Assembly: GCF_003355515.1 (NCBI RefSeq)
Contig: NZ_CP031367.1
Span: forward strand, 930,001-994,000
Direction: 5' to 3'
Length of the DNA: 64,000 nucleotides
Source: Aliarcobacter trophiarum LMG 25534
GTDB taxonomy: Bacteria > Campylobacterota > Campylobacteria > Campylobacterales > Arcobacteraceae
The translations under genes were made by a program, and so were the position numbers. The notes beneath the pieces are model-generated. The model saw only the letters and a list, made by a program, of their open reading frames with translations. It searched no databases and was not told where the DNA came from. Below, in pieces: positions 1-8,552 of this stretch. Position 1 is the stretch's first letter. Each line of letters opens with the position of its first letter.

Positions 1-133
1 TTGTATTCATTTTTGCAAAATTCTATTATTATGAAATTAACCTTTAGTTAATGAATATAGTCAAGGTTATATATTTGAAAGTACTTATGAGCTTATAATT
101 GTAAAATAAATTTTTTTATATAGTTTTAAGTAA

Positions 134-153
134 CTCAACTTTCGCACATAAAA
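134..153 (+). repeat. IS terminal inverted repeat, left
   Basis: This 20-bp end reads CTCAACTTTCGCACATAAAA and is the exact reverse complement of 1593-1612. Complementarity stops at 154. The transposase stop codon (TGA on the minus strand, 135-137) lies inside this repeat, so the last residues of the protein are encoded by the transposon end itself. Confidence 0.9.
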
Positions 154-1493
154 CCTAACTGTTTTTTAGTGTAAACTCTGAGTACATGAATGATTTGCTC
201 TAAATCTTTATTTCTCTTGACTATTTGTGCAGATTGTATCAATTGTTCTAGGATTTTTACAAATAATTCCATAGATATTGCTAGAGTTTCAAGCTGGCAT
301 TCTAAATCTCTAAAAAGATTACCTAAGGTTTGTGGTTCATTTTGAACTCTATTAATATAGCTTGTAAGATTATAAGCTAAAAATGAAAGTGTAATACGAG
401 CTATTAAAGCTTCAAAGATACGATTTTCTTCTTTACCAAATTGAAAGTATTCTCTTAAATCTTTATATCCTTGTTCAATATTCCATCGTTTTTTATATGT
501 ATTGATTATTTCAATATCAGATAAATTTGTATTTGTTGATATTATTGGAATTAGATTATCTTTGGTTTTAATAAATACAATTTTTAATCTACCAAGTGTT
601 TTATGTGTAGTTGTAGTTGAAACATAATTGTATTTTATAGAGTTATAGTTTCCAAGTCTTGAAGCTTTATTTTGTTTTGCATAATTGTAAAGTGTTTCAA
701 GTGTTTTAAATTTACCTGTAAATTGCCAGATTTTAGGATTGTTTGCAATTCTTGTAATTACATCAAGACCATTTTCTTTTACTTCATTTATAAAATTTGG
801 TTTAGCATACCAGCTATCAACAAGAAGATAATCTGAATATATTCCAGATTTTAAAACACGTTTCAACATATCAAGAGCTAAAATATTTTTACCATCATTA
901 CCTTCAACTCTTCTTTTATAAGCATTGCTTTTATGATGAAAACTATTTTCATCAACATTTACAATTTGATTTTTATTATAATTTATAGAAAAATCCAACA
1001 TCATATCCGTATAACAATCGCTATAATTAAGTGATACAATATTCAAACCTTTTACAGTTCTATGTTCTTTATTGCTCCAAAGATTTTTACAACTACCTTC
1101 TATAAATTTACCTCTTTTAATTTCAACAGTATCATCTATAATCAATACTTTTGTATCAGTAGTTTTTTGAAGTTTATGCAATTTGCTAATAAGTTTTATA
1201 GATGTCAGTAATAGTAATTTTCTCCAATTGTACTTACTACTTTTTAGTAATCTGTAGTAAACATCTTTTTTATAACTATCATTGCTATATTTCATAAATG
1301 TAGATATTTTTTTATTGATAATAAACATATATAAAAAATGTAAAATTATCATATATGGAGATTTGCCAATATCTTTTTTTATGAAATTGCTTTGTTTTAG
1401 AATAGAACTAAAATTTATATCTCTTAAAATAGAAAGAATAGGATTTTTTAATACATTGTTCATAGCAGTTTGGATAAAATTGTCAATACCCAT
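135..1493 (-). CDS. IS4-family DDE transposase
   Basis: This 452-residue transposase is the only gene of the surrounding IS. It would carry out cut-and-paste transposition using a DDE RNase-H fold. The likely catalytic residues are Asp120 or Asp121 in the VLIIDDT segment, Asp226 in LLVDSWYA, and Glu340 in the IS4-type signature Y-x2-R-x3-E (YKKRWNIE). The position seven after that Glu, usually Lys in the YREK signature, is Arg here, with Lys at +4. The frame is intact from an ATG at 1493 to a stop inside the left terminal repeat, so activity is possible. The subgroup within IS4 is not certain. Confidence 0.88.
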   Translation of the reverse strand: MGIDNFIQTAMNNVLKNPILSILRDINFSSILKQSNFIKKDIGKSPYMIILHFLYMFIINKKISTFMKYSNDSYKKDVYYRLLKSSKYNWRKLLLLTSIKLISKLHKLQKTTDTKVLIIDDTVEIKRGKFIEGSCKNLWSNKEHRTVKGLNIVSLNYSDCYTDMMLDFSINYNKNQIVNVDENSFHHKSNAYKRRVEGNDGKNILALDMLKRVLKSGIYSDYLLVDSWYAKPNFINEVKENGLDVITRIANNPKIWQFTGKFKTLETLYNYAKQNKASRLGNYNSIKYNYVSTTTTHKTLGRLKIVFIKTKDNLIPIISTNTNLSDIEIINTYKKRWNIEQGYKDLREYFQFGKEENRIFEALIARITLSFLAYNLTSYINRVQNEPQTLGNLFRDLECQLETLAISMELFVKILEQLIQSAQIVKRNKDLEQIIHVLRVYTKKQLGFMCES

Positions 1494-1592
1494 AAAAATA
1501 CCTTTTATAATTGATTTGTGGTGATGAAATTATATCAAAAAGTGTCTATTTATGGGCTTTTAAAAGCTTTTACATATAAGAAATTAATGATT

Positions 1593-1612
1593 TTTTATGT
1601 GCGAAAGTTGAG
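1593..1612 (-). repeat. IS terminal inverted repeat, right
   Basis: This is the exact reverse complement of the left end at 134-153. It is followed directly by the second copy of the 8-bp duplication TTAAGTAA (1613-1620). Confidence 0.9.
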
Positions 1613-1768
1613 TTAAGTAAATATAACTTTACCTTTATAAAAGTTCTATTTTGATACTATTAATTTCTATAAAAATTGCTAATAAAAAGATTTTCTTGAA
1701 AAACTTTAAGAGAATTAAAATTTAAACAAGGCAAAATTATGGTTAAGTGAAAATATAAGTGGATATCG

Positions 1769-1795
1769 AAATACCTATATAAAAGAGGTATTTTT
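1769..1795 (+). terminator. Weak terminator-like hairpin
   Basis: AAATACCT (1769-1776) and AGGTATTT (1786-1793) form an 8-bp stem with a 9-nt loop, followed by a short T run. No intact gene lies directly upstream on the plus strand, so it may be a leftover of a decayed transcription unit. Confidence 0.35.
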
Positions 1796-1805
1796 AATTA
1801 AGTTA

Positions 1806-1940
1806 TTGAAACTATTATCTTTAGTTATTATTGTTAGCACAATAATAGCTAATAAGTTTTTTCTTAATCTATCAAATAATATAGAAGAATCTAAAAAAAA
1901 GATAATATTTTTTAACTCTTACTTCTGGCAAAATTGCTAA
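1806..1940 (+). pseudogene. Possible remnant of an exported protein gene
   Basis: The stretch from the IS to the cyclase gene (1621-2091) holds no intact gene. Within it, a TTG-initiated frame of 44 codons reads as a signal-peptide-like N-terminus (MKLLSLVIIVSTIIANKFF) followed by ESKKKIIFFNSYFW and a stop. The KxIxFxNSY pattern recalls the start of ABC_sub_bind-type periplasmic domains, which often begin with a lysine-rich strand and NSY. There is no good ribosome site and the downstream frame is riddled with stops. I read it as a decayed fragment; the family link is a weak inference. Confidence 0.25.
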
Positions 1941-2091
1941 TGTAAATTATTCGAAAATGGGTATAAAAATATTGATATAACCTAATAGCTAAGATATCTT
2001 AATAAATATAGTAAAAAATATATGTAAAATTAAAGCTAAGTAATAAAGTCTATTTCACTAAGATATTATTATAGACTAAATTTAAAAATGT

Positions 2092-2113
2092 GGAGGTAAT
2101 TATGAAAAAAAAA
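2092..2113 (+). other. SD + ATG + A9 tract, out of frame with cyclase
   Basis: A strong Shine-Dalgarno GGAGG (2092-2096) lies 5 nt before an ATG at 2102, which is followed immediately by nine A residues (2105-2113). Read as given, this ATG yields only eight codons before a stop. With one more A the frame continues through NNFILKILSREKSLKTT into the whole diguanylate cyclase below. The tract is therefore either a slippage switch, a fixed frameshift or a sequencing error. Confidence 0.7.
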
Positions 2114-2186
2114 TAATTTTATTTTAAAAATTTTAAGTAGAGAAAAATCACTTAAAACAACTGTATTATCTCTTTTTATATCTATT

Positions 2187-3869
2187 ATGCTTCTACTTTT
2201 GGTTGTTTTTTGTGCCCAACTTTTATACACTGATCATAATCAATCAAAAAAAGATATAAATGAAAAATTAAAAAATCTATCGAACAGAATGGATGAGTTA
2301 GTTAGAAATAGTGATAATTTAAACTATAGTACTATTGAAATATTAAGTATTATAAACCAAAAAGATAAAGCAGACCAAGATAAGAATTTTGAAATATATA
2401 CACAAATATTAAGTAGGCAAAAAAATTTTTCTGCTATACATACAGGCTATGAAGATGGGAGTTTTTATGAAGTTATTAATCTAGATATCGATGAAAAATT
2501 AAAAGAAGACTATAATGCAAGTGAGCTTGATAAATGGCTTTTGATAAAAATAGATGGACAAAATATAGATAAAAAAGAGGTAATACTATATGATGAAAAT
2601 TTAAATGAAACTTCAAAAATAGTCGAAGAGAATAGTTATGATCCAACAAAAAGACCATGGTATGAAATGGCAATATCTAGTGAAAATAAATCTATAAAAA
2701 CACCACCTTATAAATTTTCACACATTAATTCATATGGACTTACATTTTCAAAAGAGTTAAATGGTAGTAAAAATGTTGTGTCTGTGGATTTTTTGATTGA
2801 AGATTTTAAAAATATATTTAAGAATAATCTAAATCAAGAAAATATTGATATGTTTTTATTTAAAGAAGATAGAAGTACAATATTTGCTATCACAAAAGAT
2901 AATAATTTGCTCTTGGATTTTTTTGAAGAAAATAAGGAGTTAAAAGAGTTTGAGAATGCAAATGTTATAGATATAAAAGGCAAAAAATATATTGTACAAA
3001 TTGCTAAACTCCATAATCCAAATATAGATGAGTATATTATATTTTTTGCAGACTATAAGAAGATAATTGCCCCATATTTTTCTCAAACTTTTCAGATAAT
3101 ATTGAGTTTAGTGATTATTTGTCTTATTATGATACTTTTAATAGTATATTTTTCAAAAATTATTGTAGCTCCTATTTTTAAACTGGTTCAAGAAAGTAAA
3201 AAGATAAAAGATAGAAAATATGGAAATATTTTAAAAGTTGATAGCTCTATTTTAGAAGTCTCAATTTTATCAAACTCGTTTTTAGATATGTCAAAATCTA
3301 TTTATGAGTATCAGCAATCTCTAGAAGAAAAGGTTGAGCAAAGAACAAAAGAGTTAAATTTAAAAAATGAAGAACTTTTTAAAATATCAATAACAGATAA
3401 ATTAACAGGACTTTATAATAGAGTAAAACTAGATAAGGTTTTGCAAGAGAATATGAGTCTATCTTTAAGATATGAGAATATTTTTTCTGTAATTATTATA
3501 GATATAGACTTTTTTAAAAAGATAAATGATAATTTTGGTCATCAAGTAGGAGATGATGTTTTAAAAGAAGTTGCAACTATCTTAAACAAAAATATAAGAG
3601 ATGTGGATACATTAGGAAGATGGGGTGGTGAGGAGTTTTTAGTAGTTTGCCCAGAAACTTTAAAAGAGAGTGCAAAAGAGTTGGCATTAAAACTAAATAG
3701 AGTTATTAAATTTCATAAATTTAGTACTTACACAAATAATGTAACTATTAGTGTTGGTGTTGCTTCATGTGGTTTAAAGGATTCAAGCTATGATGATATA
3801 ATCTCAAATGCAGATACAGCACTATATAGAGCTAAAAAGGAAGGAAGAGATAGAGTTGAAGTTTTTTGA
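2187..3869 (+). CDS. Membrane diguanylate cyclase (dCache-GGDEF)
   Basis: This protein would make cyclic-di-GMP from two GTP at the inner membrane. It has an N-terminal membrane helix, an extracytoplasmic Cache-like sensor with the typical DPTKRPWY motif, a second membrane helix near residues 300-325, a short coiled coil and a C-terminal GGDEF domain. The active site is intact (GGEEF, residues 480-484 counted from 2187), and an inhibitory I-site RxxD (RDVD) starts at 471, nine residues upstream. The ATG at 2187 falls inside the first membrane helix, so it is a poor start. The open frame extends upstream to about 2106, and the natural start is probably the ATG at 2102, now out of frame by one base in an A9 tract. 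Confidence 0.85.
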   Translation: MLLLLVVFCAQLLYTDHNQSKKDINEKLKNLSNRMDELVRNSDNLNYSTIEILSIINQKDKADQDKNFEIYTQILSRQKNFSAIHTGYEDGSFYEVINLDIDEKLKEDYNASELDKWLLIKIDGQNIDKKEVILYDENLNETSKIVEENSYDPTKRPWYEMAISSENKSIKTPPYKFSHINSYGLTFSKELNGSKNVVSVDFLIEDFKNIFKNNLNQENIDMFLFKEDRSTIFAITKDNNLLLDFFEENKELKEFENANVIDIKGKKYIVQIAKLHNPNIDEYIIFFADYKKIIAPYFSQTFQIILSLVIICLIMILLIVYFSKIIVAPIFKLVQESKKIKDRKYGNILKVDSSILEVSILSNSFLDMSKSIYEYQQSLEEKVEQRTKELNLKNEELFKISITDKLTGLYNRVKLDKVLQENMSLSLRYENIFSVIIIDIDFFKKINDNFGHQVGDDVLKEVATILNKNIRDVDTLGRWGGEEFLVVCPETLKESAKELALKLNRVIKFHKFSTYTNNVTISVGVASCGLKDSSYDDIISNADTALYRAKKEGRDRVEVF

Positions 3870-3911
3870 TTATTGTTTAAATTTTAAGTTTAAATATCTA
3901 TAATTCCACTC

Positions 3912-4826
3912 ATGAATATTGAAAAATTAAAAAAGAAAAAAGAAGAGTGTAGAACTTGGAAAAATGTAGAGCCTTGGTATAAGGAGTTACAAAATACACA
4001 AAAAATTGAAAAAACTAATCTAAAAGTTGATTATGGCGACTGGTTTGGTATTGGAAATAGGGCTGATATAAATGATACTGAGTATGAGACTATTTTAAAA
4101 ACTGCAAAGTCTTTAATTCCATGGAGAAAAGGACCATTTAAAATATTTGACCTTGAAATAGATAGTGAATGGCAAAGTAATCTTAAATATAATCTTCTAA
4201 GACCACATTTCAATCTAAAAGATAAAATTGTTGCAGATATTGGTTGTAATAATGGATACTATATGTTTAGAATGTTAGAAGATAATCCAAAAAGAGTAGT
4301 TGGTTTTGACCCTTCTCCACTAACTCTTCATCAATTTGAGTTTATAAATCACTTTGTAAAGTCAGAGATTATTTATGAGATGTTAGGAGTTGAGCATCTT
4401 GAATTTTATAATCATAAATTTGATTTTATTTTTATGCTAGGAGTTTTATACCATAGAGCTGACCCTGTTGGGACTTTAAAGGCATTAAATAGAGGATTAA
4501 ATAGTAAAGGTGAGATTATAATTGATACTTTTATGATAGATGGAGAAGATGAGATTTGCTTAACTCCAAACCAAAGATATTCAAAAATTCCAAATATATA
4601 CTTTATTCCTACGATTCCTGCACTTAAGAATTGGCTTATCCGTGCTGGATTTGAGAATATAGAGGTACTTGCTACTGTTATAACTACAAAAGAGGAACAA
4701 AGAGCTACTTCATGGAGTTTTGATGAGAGTTTGGAAGAGTTTTTAGATCCAAATGATATTAACAAAACAGTTGAAGGTTACCCAGCTCCAAAAAGAGTCT
4801 ATATAAAAGCTAAAAAGGTTTTATAA
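3912..4826 (+). CDS. cmoB: tRNA U34 carboxymethyltransferase CmoB
   Basis: CmoB transfers a carboxymethyl group from carboxy-SAM to 5-hydroxyuridine at the wobble position of tRNAs, giving cmo5U. At 304 residues it is slightly shorter than the E. coli protein. It has the CmoB-type N-terminal region (GDWFGIG, WRKGPF), a SAM-binding motif (VADIGCNNGYYMFRML) and the conserved MLGVLYHRADP segment. No CmoA is visible in this window. It follows the cyclase gene by about 40 bp and is convergent with the GGDEF pair downstream. Confidence 0.93.
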   Translation: MNIEKLKKKKEECRTWKNVEPWYKELQNTQKIEKTNLKVDYGDWFGIGNRADINDTEYETILKTAKSLIPWRKGPFKIFDLEIDSEWQSNLKYNLLRPHFNLKDKIVADIGCNNGYYMFRMLEDNPKRVVGFDPSPLTLHQFEFINHFVKSEIIYEMLGVEHLEFYNHKFDFIFMLGVLYHRADPVGTLKALNRGLNSKGEIIIDTFMIDGEDEICLTPNQRYSKIPNIYFIPTIPALKNWLIRAGFENIEVLATVITTKEEQRATSWSFDESLEEFLDPNDINKTVEGYPAPKRVYIKAKKVL

Positions 4827-4836
4827 ACTAATAGAT

Positions 4837-5811
4837 TTAAAAGAGTTTGAAATTATCAGATTTATCTATATTTGAGAATTTCATAAACTCTCCTCTACCT
4901 TTGTTTTTTGCTTCAACAAGTGCTATATCAGAGTTTTTTATAGCATCATCAAGAGAGATATTTGAGTTTGGTATAAATTTTTCAAAGCCAATACTAACTG
5001 TTTTTTGTAGAGTTTGTCTAGTCTCTTCATTTACAATTACTCTAGTTTTAGCAAAATCACTGATAATCCTTTTTGCAACTTCACAAGCTTGGTTTTCATC
5101 ATCATTACTTAAAATAGATACCAAAAAAGTATCAGTTTCAAGTCTTCCTACTATATCAAACTCATTTATATTTGAGTGAATAACTCTTGCTAATTCAATT
5201 AAAACTTTATCAGCAATCTCATAATTAAACTCATCAACAACAGCTTTAAATCTATCTATTCCTATCATAAGTAGGAAAATCTCACTCTGTTTGTTATTTG
5301 ATAGCTTAAGATATGAAGATAAGTTTTCAATAAAATAGTGGCTTGAAAATACATTTGTAACTGAATCAAGAGAGGCTGAATCTATAAAGTTTTTCTTTAA
5401 AATTGCATTTTGAACAATTGTTGAAATTATAAAAAATGTAGCCTCTATAGAGTTGTATTTATCTTCCAAAAATAAAGAATGTTCTTGCGATGAAGCACAA
5501 AAAGAGATTGTTGCATTTAGATTTGTATGTGTATTTATAATAAAAAATTGAGATAAATCATCATCTAAATAAAATGTATCTCCCTTTGATAAAATATTAC
5601 TTTTATTGTTTTTATTTATATCAAATAGAGAAAAGACCATATTTTTTATATGAAACTCTTCTTCTAGCCATAAAAAAATATCATTTGCTATTTGGTTTAA
5701 GTTTGATGAGTATTGAAGTTGCTCATATAGTTTAAATATACTCTCTAGTGTTTTGAGTGCTTCACTATCAAATGCTGATTGTTTTATTAATTCTATAATA
5801 CTATTTCTCAT
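4837..5811 (-). CDS. GGDEF-like protein, degenerate active site (copy 1)
   Basis: This 324-residue protein has an N-terminal region of about 150 residues that I do not recognise and a C-terminal GGDEF-fold domain. Where active cyclases have GR-x-GGDEF it reads GRLETDTF, so the catalytic motif is lost. The metal/GTP region (DRFKAVVDEFNYEIADKVL) is also divergent. It is therefore probably a regulator or binding protein, not an enzyme. It is clearly paralogous to the gene just upstream (5819-6721): both share KAV-x-DEFNYEI and the C-terminal GR/NRGR region. The two are 7 bp apart and probably cotranscribed. Confidence 0.85.
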   Translation of the reverse strand: MRNSIIELIKQSAFDSEALKTLESIFKLYEQLQYSSNLNQIANDIFLWLEEEFHIKNMVFSLFDINKNNKSNILSKGDTFYLDDDLSQFFIINTHTNLNATISFCASSQEHSLFLEDKYNSIEATFFIISTIVQNAILKKNFIDSASLDSVTNVFSSHYFIENLSSYLKLSNNKQSEIFLLMIGIDRFKAVVDEFNYEIADKVLIELARVIHSNINEFDIVGRLETDTFLVSILSNDDENQACEVAKRIISDFAKTRVIVNEETRQTLQKTVSIGFEKFIPNSNISLDDAIKNSDIALVEAKNKGRGEFMKFSNIDKSDNFKLF

Positions 5812-5818
5812 AAATTAC

Positions 5819-6721
5819 CTAAAAAAGCTCAATCTTAGACGTCTCATCTTCACTAAACACAAATGCCATACTTCTTCCTCTATTTTTAGCTTCTCTAATT
5901 GCAATATCAGATTTTTTGATAATAGTATCTAAATTGGTTCCATCTTTTGGATAAAATGTTATTCCAACACAAATTGTTTTCATTAAAATCTGGTTTGTAT
6001 CATGATTTACAACTATTTTCTCTTTTTTAAAGTTATCTATTAATTTGTTTGCTACAAGAATGGCATTCTCCTCTTCTTGTATATTTTGAAGTAAAACCAA
6101 AAAAGCATCATTTGAAACTCTTATTACTAAATCAGAATCTCTAACTCCATTTTGTAAAACAGTTGCTAATCTTTTTATTACTCTATCACCAATTTCATAG
6201 TTAAACTCATCTAATACTGCCTTAAAGTGATCTACTCCAACTTTTAAAAATGCTATTTTTTTACCCTCTCTTGAGGCTAGACTAAAAATTGACCTTATAT
6301 AGTGGTTTAAATATGTTCTATTGTAGCACCCTGTTAATAAATCAATAATCAAAATATCTGATATAGTATTTTCTAGGTGTTTTGTATAGATATTCATAGA
6401 TAAAATATCTAATGCGATATTTATATTTGTAGTATCTTTTTTAAAACTATCAAGCTTTTTTTGATTTTCAAAAATAAGACCAAAAGTAAGCTCAAGGCTA
6501 TTTGTAAGTTTTGTTTTATATGTATAAAAAAACTGAGAATTCGCTTCATTAGAATTATCAAAAACACTACTAGAAATTCCATTTTTCCTAAGAAACACTT
6601 TTAGAAAAGCTACATTAAAATTTAGTTCTAAAAATTCAAAAATATCATCAAAAATTTCTGTTTTTTCACTTGTAGATAGTTTGAGAGATAACTCTGTGAT
6701 GGTTTCATAAAAGTTACTCAT
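5819..6721 (-). CDS. GGDEF-like protein, degenerate active site (copy 2)
   Basis: This 300-residue paralogue of its downstream neighbour has an unrecognised N-terminal half and a GGDEF-fold C-terminal half (LTGCYNRTYLNHYI; DHFKAVLDEFNYEIGDRVI). The signature motif reads VIRVSNDAF, so GGDEF has become SNDAF and cyclase activity is unlikely. The C-terminus ends ETSKIELF, similar to the end of CheD at 12665. Its ATG overlaps the stop of the upstream metallo-hydrolase gene by 4 nt, indicating translational coupling. Confidence 0.85.
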   Translation of the reverse strand: MSNFYETITELSLKLSTSEKTEIFDDIFEFLELNFNVAFLKVFLRKNGISSSVFDNSNEANSQFFYTYKTKLTNSLELTFGLIFENQKKLDSFKKDTTNINIALDILSMNIYTKHLENTISDILIIDLLTGCYNRTYLNHYIRSIFSLASREGKKIAFLKVGVDHFKAVLDEFNYEIGDRVIKRLATVLQNGVRDSDLVIRVSNDAFLVLLQNIQEEENAILVANKLIDNFKKEKIVVNHDTNQILMKTICVGITFYPKDGTNLDTIIKKSDIAIREAKNRGRSMAFVFSEDETSKIELF

Positions 6722-7314
6722 CTAATATGTTTTTCCCATAGAGTAATATTATCAATTTCATTTAGAAGAGTTGTTTTATCACCATGTCCTGGATAGATAT
6801 TGTAATTGTCTTTCCATTCTAAAATTTTATTTAAACTCTTTTTCATCTCTACAGAACTTGAGTTTGGGAAATCAAATCTACCAATAGTACCTTTAAAAAT
6901 AAAGTCTCCACTGAAAAGAGTTTTCTCTATCTCAATCATACTACATCCTGGAGTATGACCAGGGAAATGATGAAATTTTATTTTTATCCCTTCAATTTCA
7001 AGCTCTTCATCAGGATTTACTAAGATATCTGCTTTTGAATGAGGCATTCCTAGATTATATGGGTTTAAAGTTAGCATAAACTCATCATCTTTTGGTGTAT
7101 AAAGCTTAATATTAAAAAGCTCTTTAATCTCTTGATTTGACCAGATATGGTCAAAATGACCATGAGTGTTTAAAATTGCAACAGGATTTGTAACATTTTG
7201 CTTAATCCAAGGAGTTGCATTTACTCCTGGATCAATTATAAAATCTTTATTATCTATAGTAACAATATAACAATTTGTAGCATAATCACCCATAGGGTGA
7301 ACTTTAATCTCCAT
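6718..7314 (-). CDS. Metallo-beta-lactamase-fold hydrolase
   Basis: This 198-residue protein has the full glyoxalase-II-type metal motifs: NTHGHFDHIW (HxHxDH), FPGHTPG, FSGDFIF and YPGHGDKT. It is shorter than classical GloB and belongs to the single-domain YcbL-like group, which often hydrolyse S-lactoylglutathione or related thioesters. The substrate here is unknown. It is the first gene of a three-gene minus-strand unit with the two degenerate GGDEF proteins, and its stop overlaps the next start (ATGA). Confidence 0.88.
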   Translation of the reverse strand: MEIKVHPMGDYATNCYIVTIDNKDFIIDPGVNATPWIKQNVTNPVAILNTHGHFDHIWSNQEIKELFNIKLYTPKDDEFMLTLNPYNLGMPHSKADILVNPDEELEIEGIKIKFHHFPGHTPGCSMIEIEKTLFSGDFIFKGTIGRFDFPNSSSVEMKKSLNKILEWKDNYNIYPGHGDKTTLLNEIDNITLWEKHIR

Positions 7315-7370
7315 TTTAAACCTTAATTTGTTAAAATTCTTTGATTATATCTAAAAAAAGGTTAATTTAT

Positions 7371-8189
7371 ATGGATTATTACATAATTTTAGAAGATATT
7401 TTGCTTACAAAACTACCAAAAGAGAAATTTCTTAAGTTTAATAATTTTTATAAACTTTTTTTGGAAGATAAGCTAGAATTTAACCATGATTATAGAGCTT
7501 TGGAGTTAAAAAATCCATCTTATTGCGATTTTTTAACTATTATAAAGCCAACAGAACTTCCACCAATAAAGAACTTCAAAACAGATGATGGAAAAAAATA
7601 TTTAATACATACAATTCTACACATTGAATATAGCGCTGTTGATTTAGCTTTAGATGCTGCTTTAAGATACCAAAATATGCCTTTTTCATTTTATAAAGAT
7701 TGGCTAGAGGTTGCTAGTGATGAGATTAGACATTTTTTAATGCTAGAAGAGTTATTAAAAGAGTTAGGTGGATTTTATGGGGAGTTTGAAGTACATAAGA
7801 ATCTTTTTGAAGCTATGCAACAAACTCCTGATTTATTAAGTAGAATGGCATGTGTTCCTAGATATTTAGAGGCAAATGGATTAGACCAAAATCCAAAGAT
7901 TATGGAGAAACTAAACTCAAATAGAGATGCATTTAATGTAAAACTAATTGAAGCTTTAAAAATTATACTAAAAGAAGAGGTTGATCATGTGAAAAAAGGA
8001 GATTCTTGGTTTAAATATGAGTGCGAAAGAGTAGGGTGTGATCCTGAAACTACTTATTTTGAGGCTATAGAAAAAGTTTTTCCAGGTAGTACAAAAAGGA
8101 AAATGGATTTAAACTTTGAAGCTAGAAAAGAAGCAGGGTTCTCTTGTGATGAGTTGAAAATTTTATCAAAAAAAGATGACTGTGTTTGA
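7371..8189 (+). CDS. DUF455 ferritin-like protein
   Basis: This 272-residue protein of the DUF455 family (ferritin-like superfamily) has helices carrying possible di-metal ligands: HIEYSAVDLALDA, SDEIRHFLMLEELL, PRYLEANGLDQNP and KEEVDHVKKGDSWF. The family function is not established; the Glu/His pattern suggests a di-iron site. I chose the ATG at 7371, which follows AAAGG by about 9 nt, over an in-frame TTG at 7341 that has no ribosome site. It is divergent from the metallo-hydrolase gene. Confidence 0.85.
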   Translation: MDYYIILEDILLTKLPKEKFLKFNNFYKLFLEDKLEFNHDYRALELKNPSYCDFLTIIKPTELPPIKNFKTDDGKKYLIHTILHIEYSAVDLALDAALRYQNMPFSFYKDWLEVASDEIRHFLMLEELLKELGGFYGEFEVHKNLFEAMQQTPDLLSRMACVPRYLEANGLDQNPKIMEKLNSNRDAFNVKLIEALKIILKEEVDHVKKGDSWFKYECERVGCDPETTYFEAIEKVFPGSTKRKMDLNFEARKEAGFSCDELKILSKKDDCV

Positions 8190-8262
8190 CTTGATATAAA
8201 TTAACTGAATTTATTTTTAATTTTGTTATATTTTTAATACCTACGGTTTTAAAGGATTTTTT

Positions 8263-8451
8263 ATGATAGATTTTATTGTATATCTTGTTTTTATTTTAGC
8301 ATTAATTGCATTTTCTCTATCTCCTGCTATTTATTTAACAAATAAATTATCAAATAAAGTTGCTTTTATAGAAGCTAATTCTACGAAAATATCGATACTT
8401 TTAGCAATTTTATTTTCAAGTATGGCAACCTTTTTTATTTTTTTATTTTAA
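8263..8451 (+). CDS. Small two-helix membrane protein
   Basis: This 62-residue protein has two hydrophobic helices (about residues 3-27 and 44-62) separated by a short polar loop with the sequence KLSNKVAFIEANSTK. An AAAGGA ribosome site precedes the ATG by 7 nt. I do not recognise the family. It stands alone after the DUF455 gene. Confidence 0.65.
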   Translation: MIDFIVYLVFILALIAFSLSPAIYLTNKLSNKVAFIEANSTKISILLAILFSSMATFFIFLF

Positions 8452-8505
8452 CAAAGATAGACAAATTTGGTTCTAACTATTTTTTATATAACAAGATAAT
8501 GGATA

Positions 8506-8540
8506 AGTATCAAGATTTAGATAAGAAAAATCTTGATACT
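8506..8540 (+). terminator. 13-bp perfect hairpin after small membrane protein
   Basis: AGTATCAAGATTT (8506-8518) and its exact complement at 8528-8540 form a 13-bp stem with a 9-nt loop. It lies between two convergent genes and could end transcription on either strand, although the following T run is poor. A 20-codon frame (8499-8561, MDKYQDLDKKNLDTINAVLN) runs through it without a ribosome site, so I treat it as a structure and not a gene. Confidence 0.5.
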
Positions 8541-8552
8541 ATAAATGCTGTT

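Larger units (their letters stand above)
134..1612 (-). mobile_element. IS4-like insertion sequence, complete
   Basis: The element is bounded by perfect 20-bp inverted repeats (134-153 and 1593-1612) and flanked by an 8-bp direct repeat, TTAAGTAA, at 126-133 and 1613-1620, which is the expected target-site duplication. It holds a single full-length transposase gene on the minus strand. The intact ends, duplication and ORF indicate a recent insertion that may still be mobile. It lies in non-coding sequence, and joining the flanks across the duplication restores no obvious ORF. The boundary could be shifted a few bases because the repeat and duplication abut. Family assignment is by the DDE layout of the transposase; the exact IS4 subgroup is not resolved. 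Confidence 0.88.
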
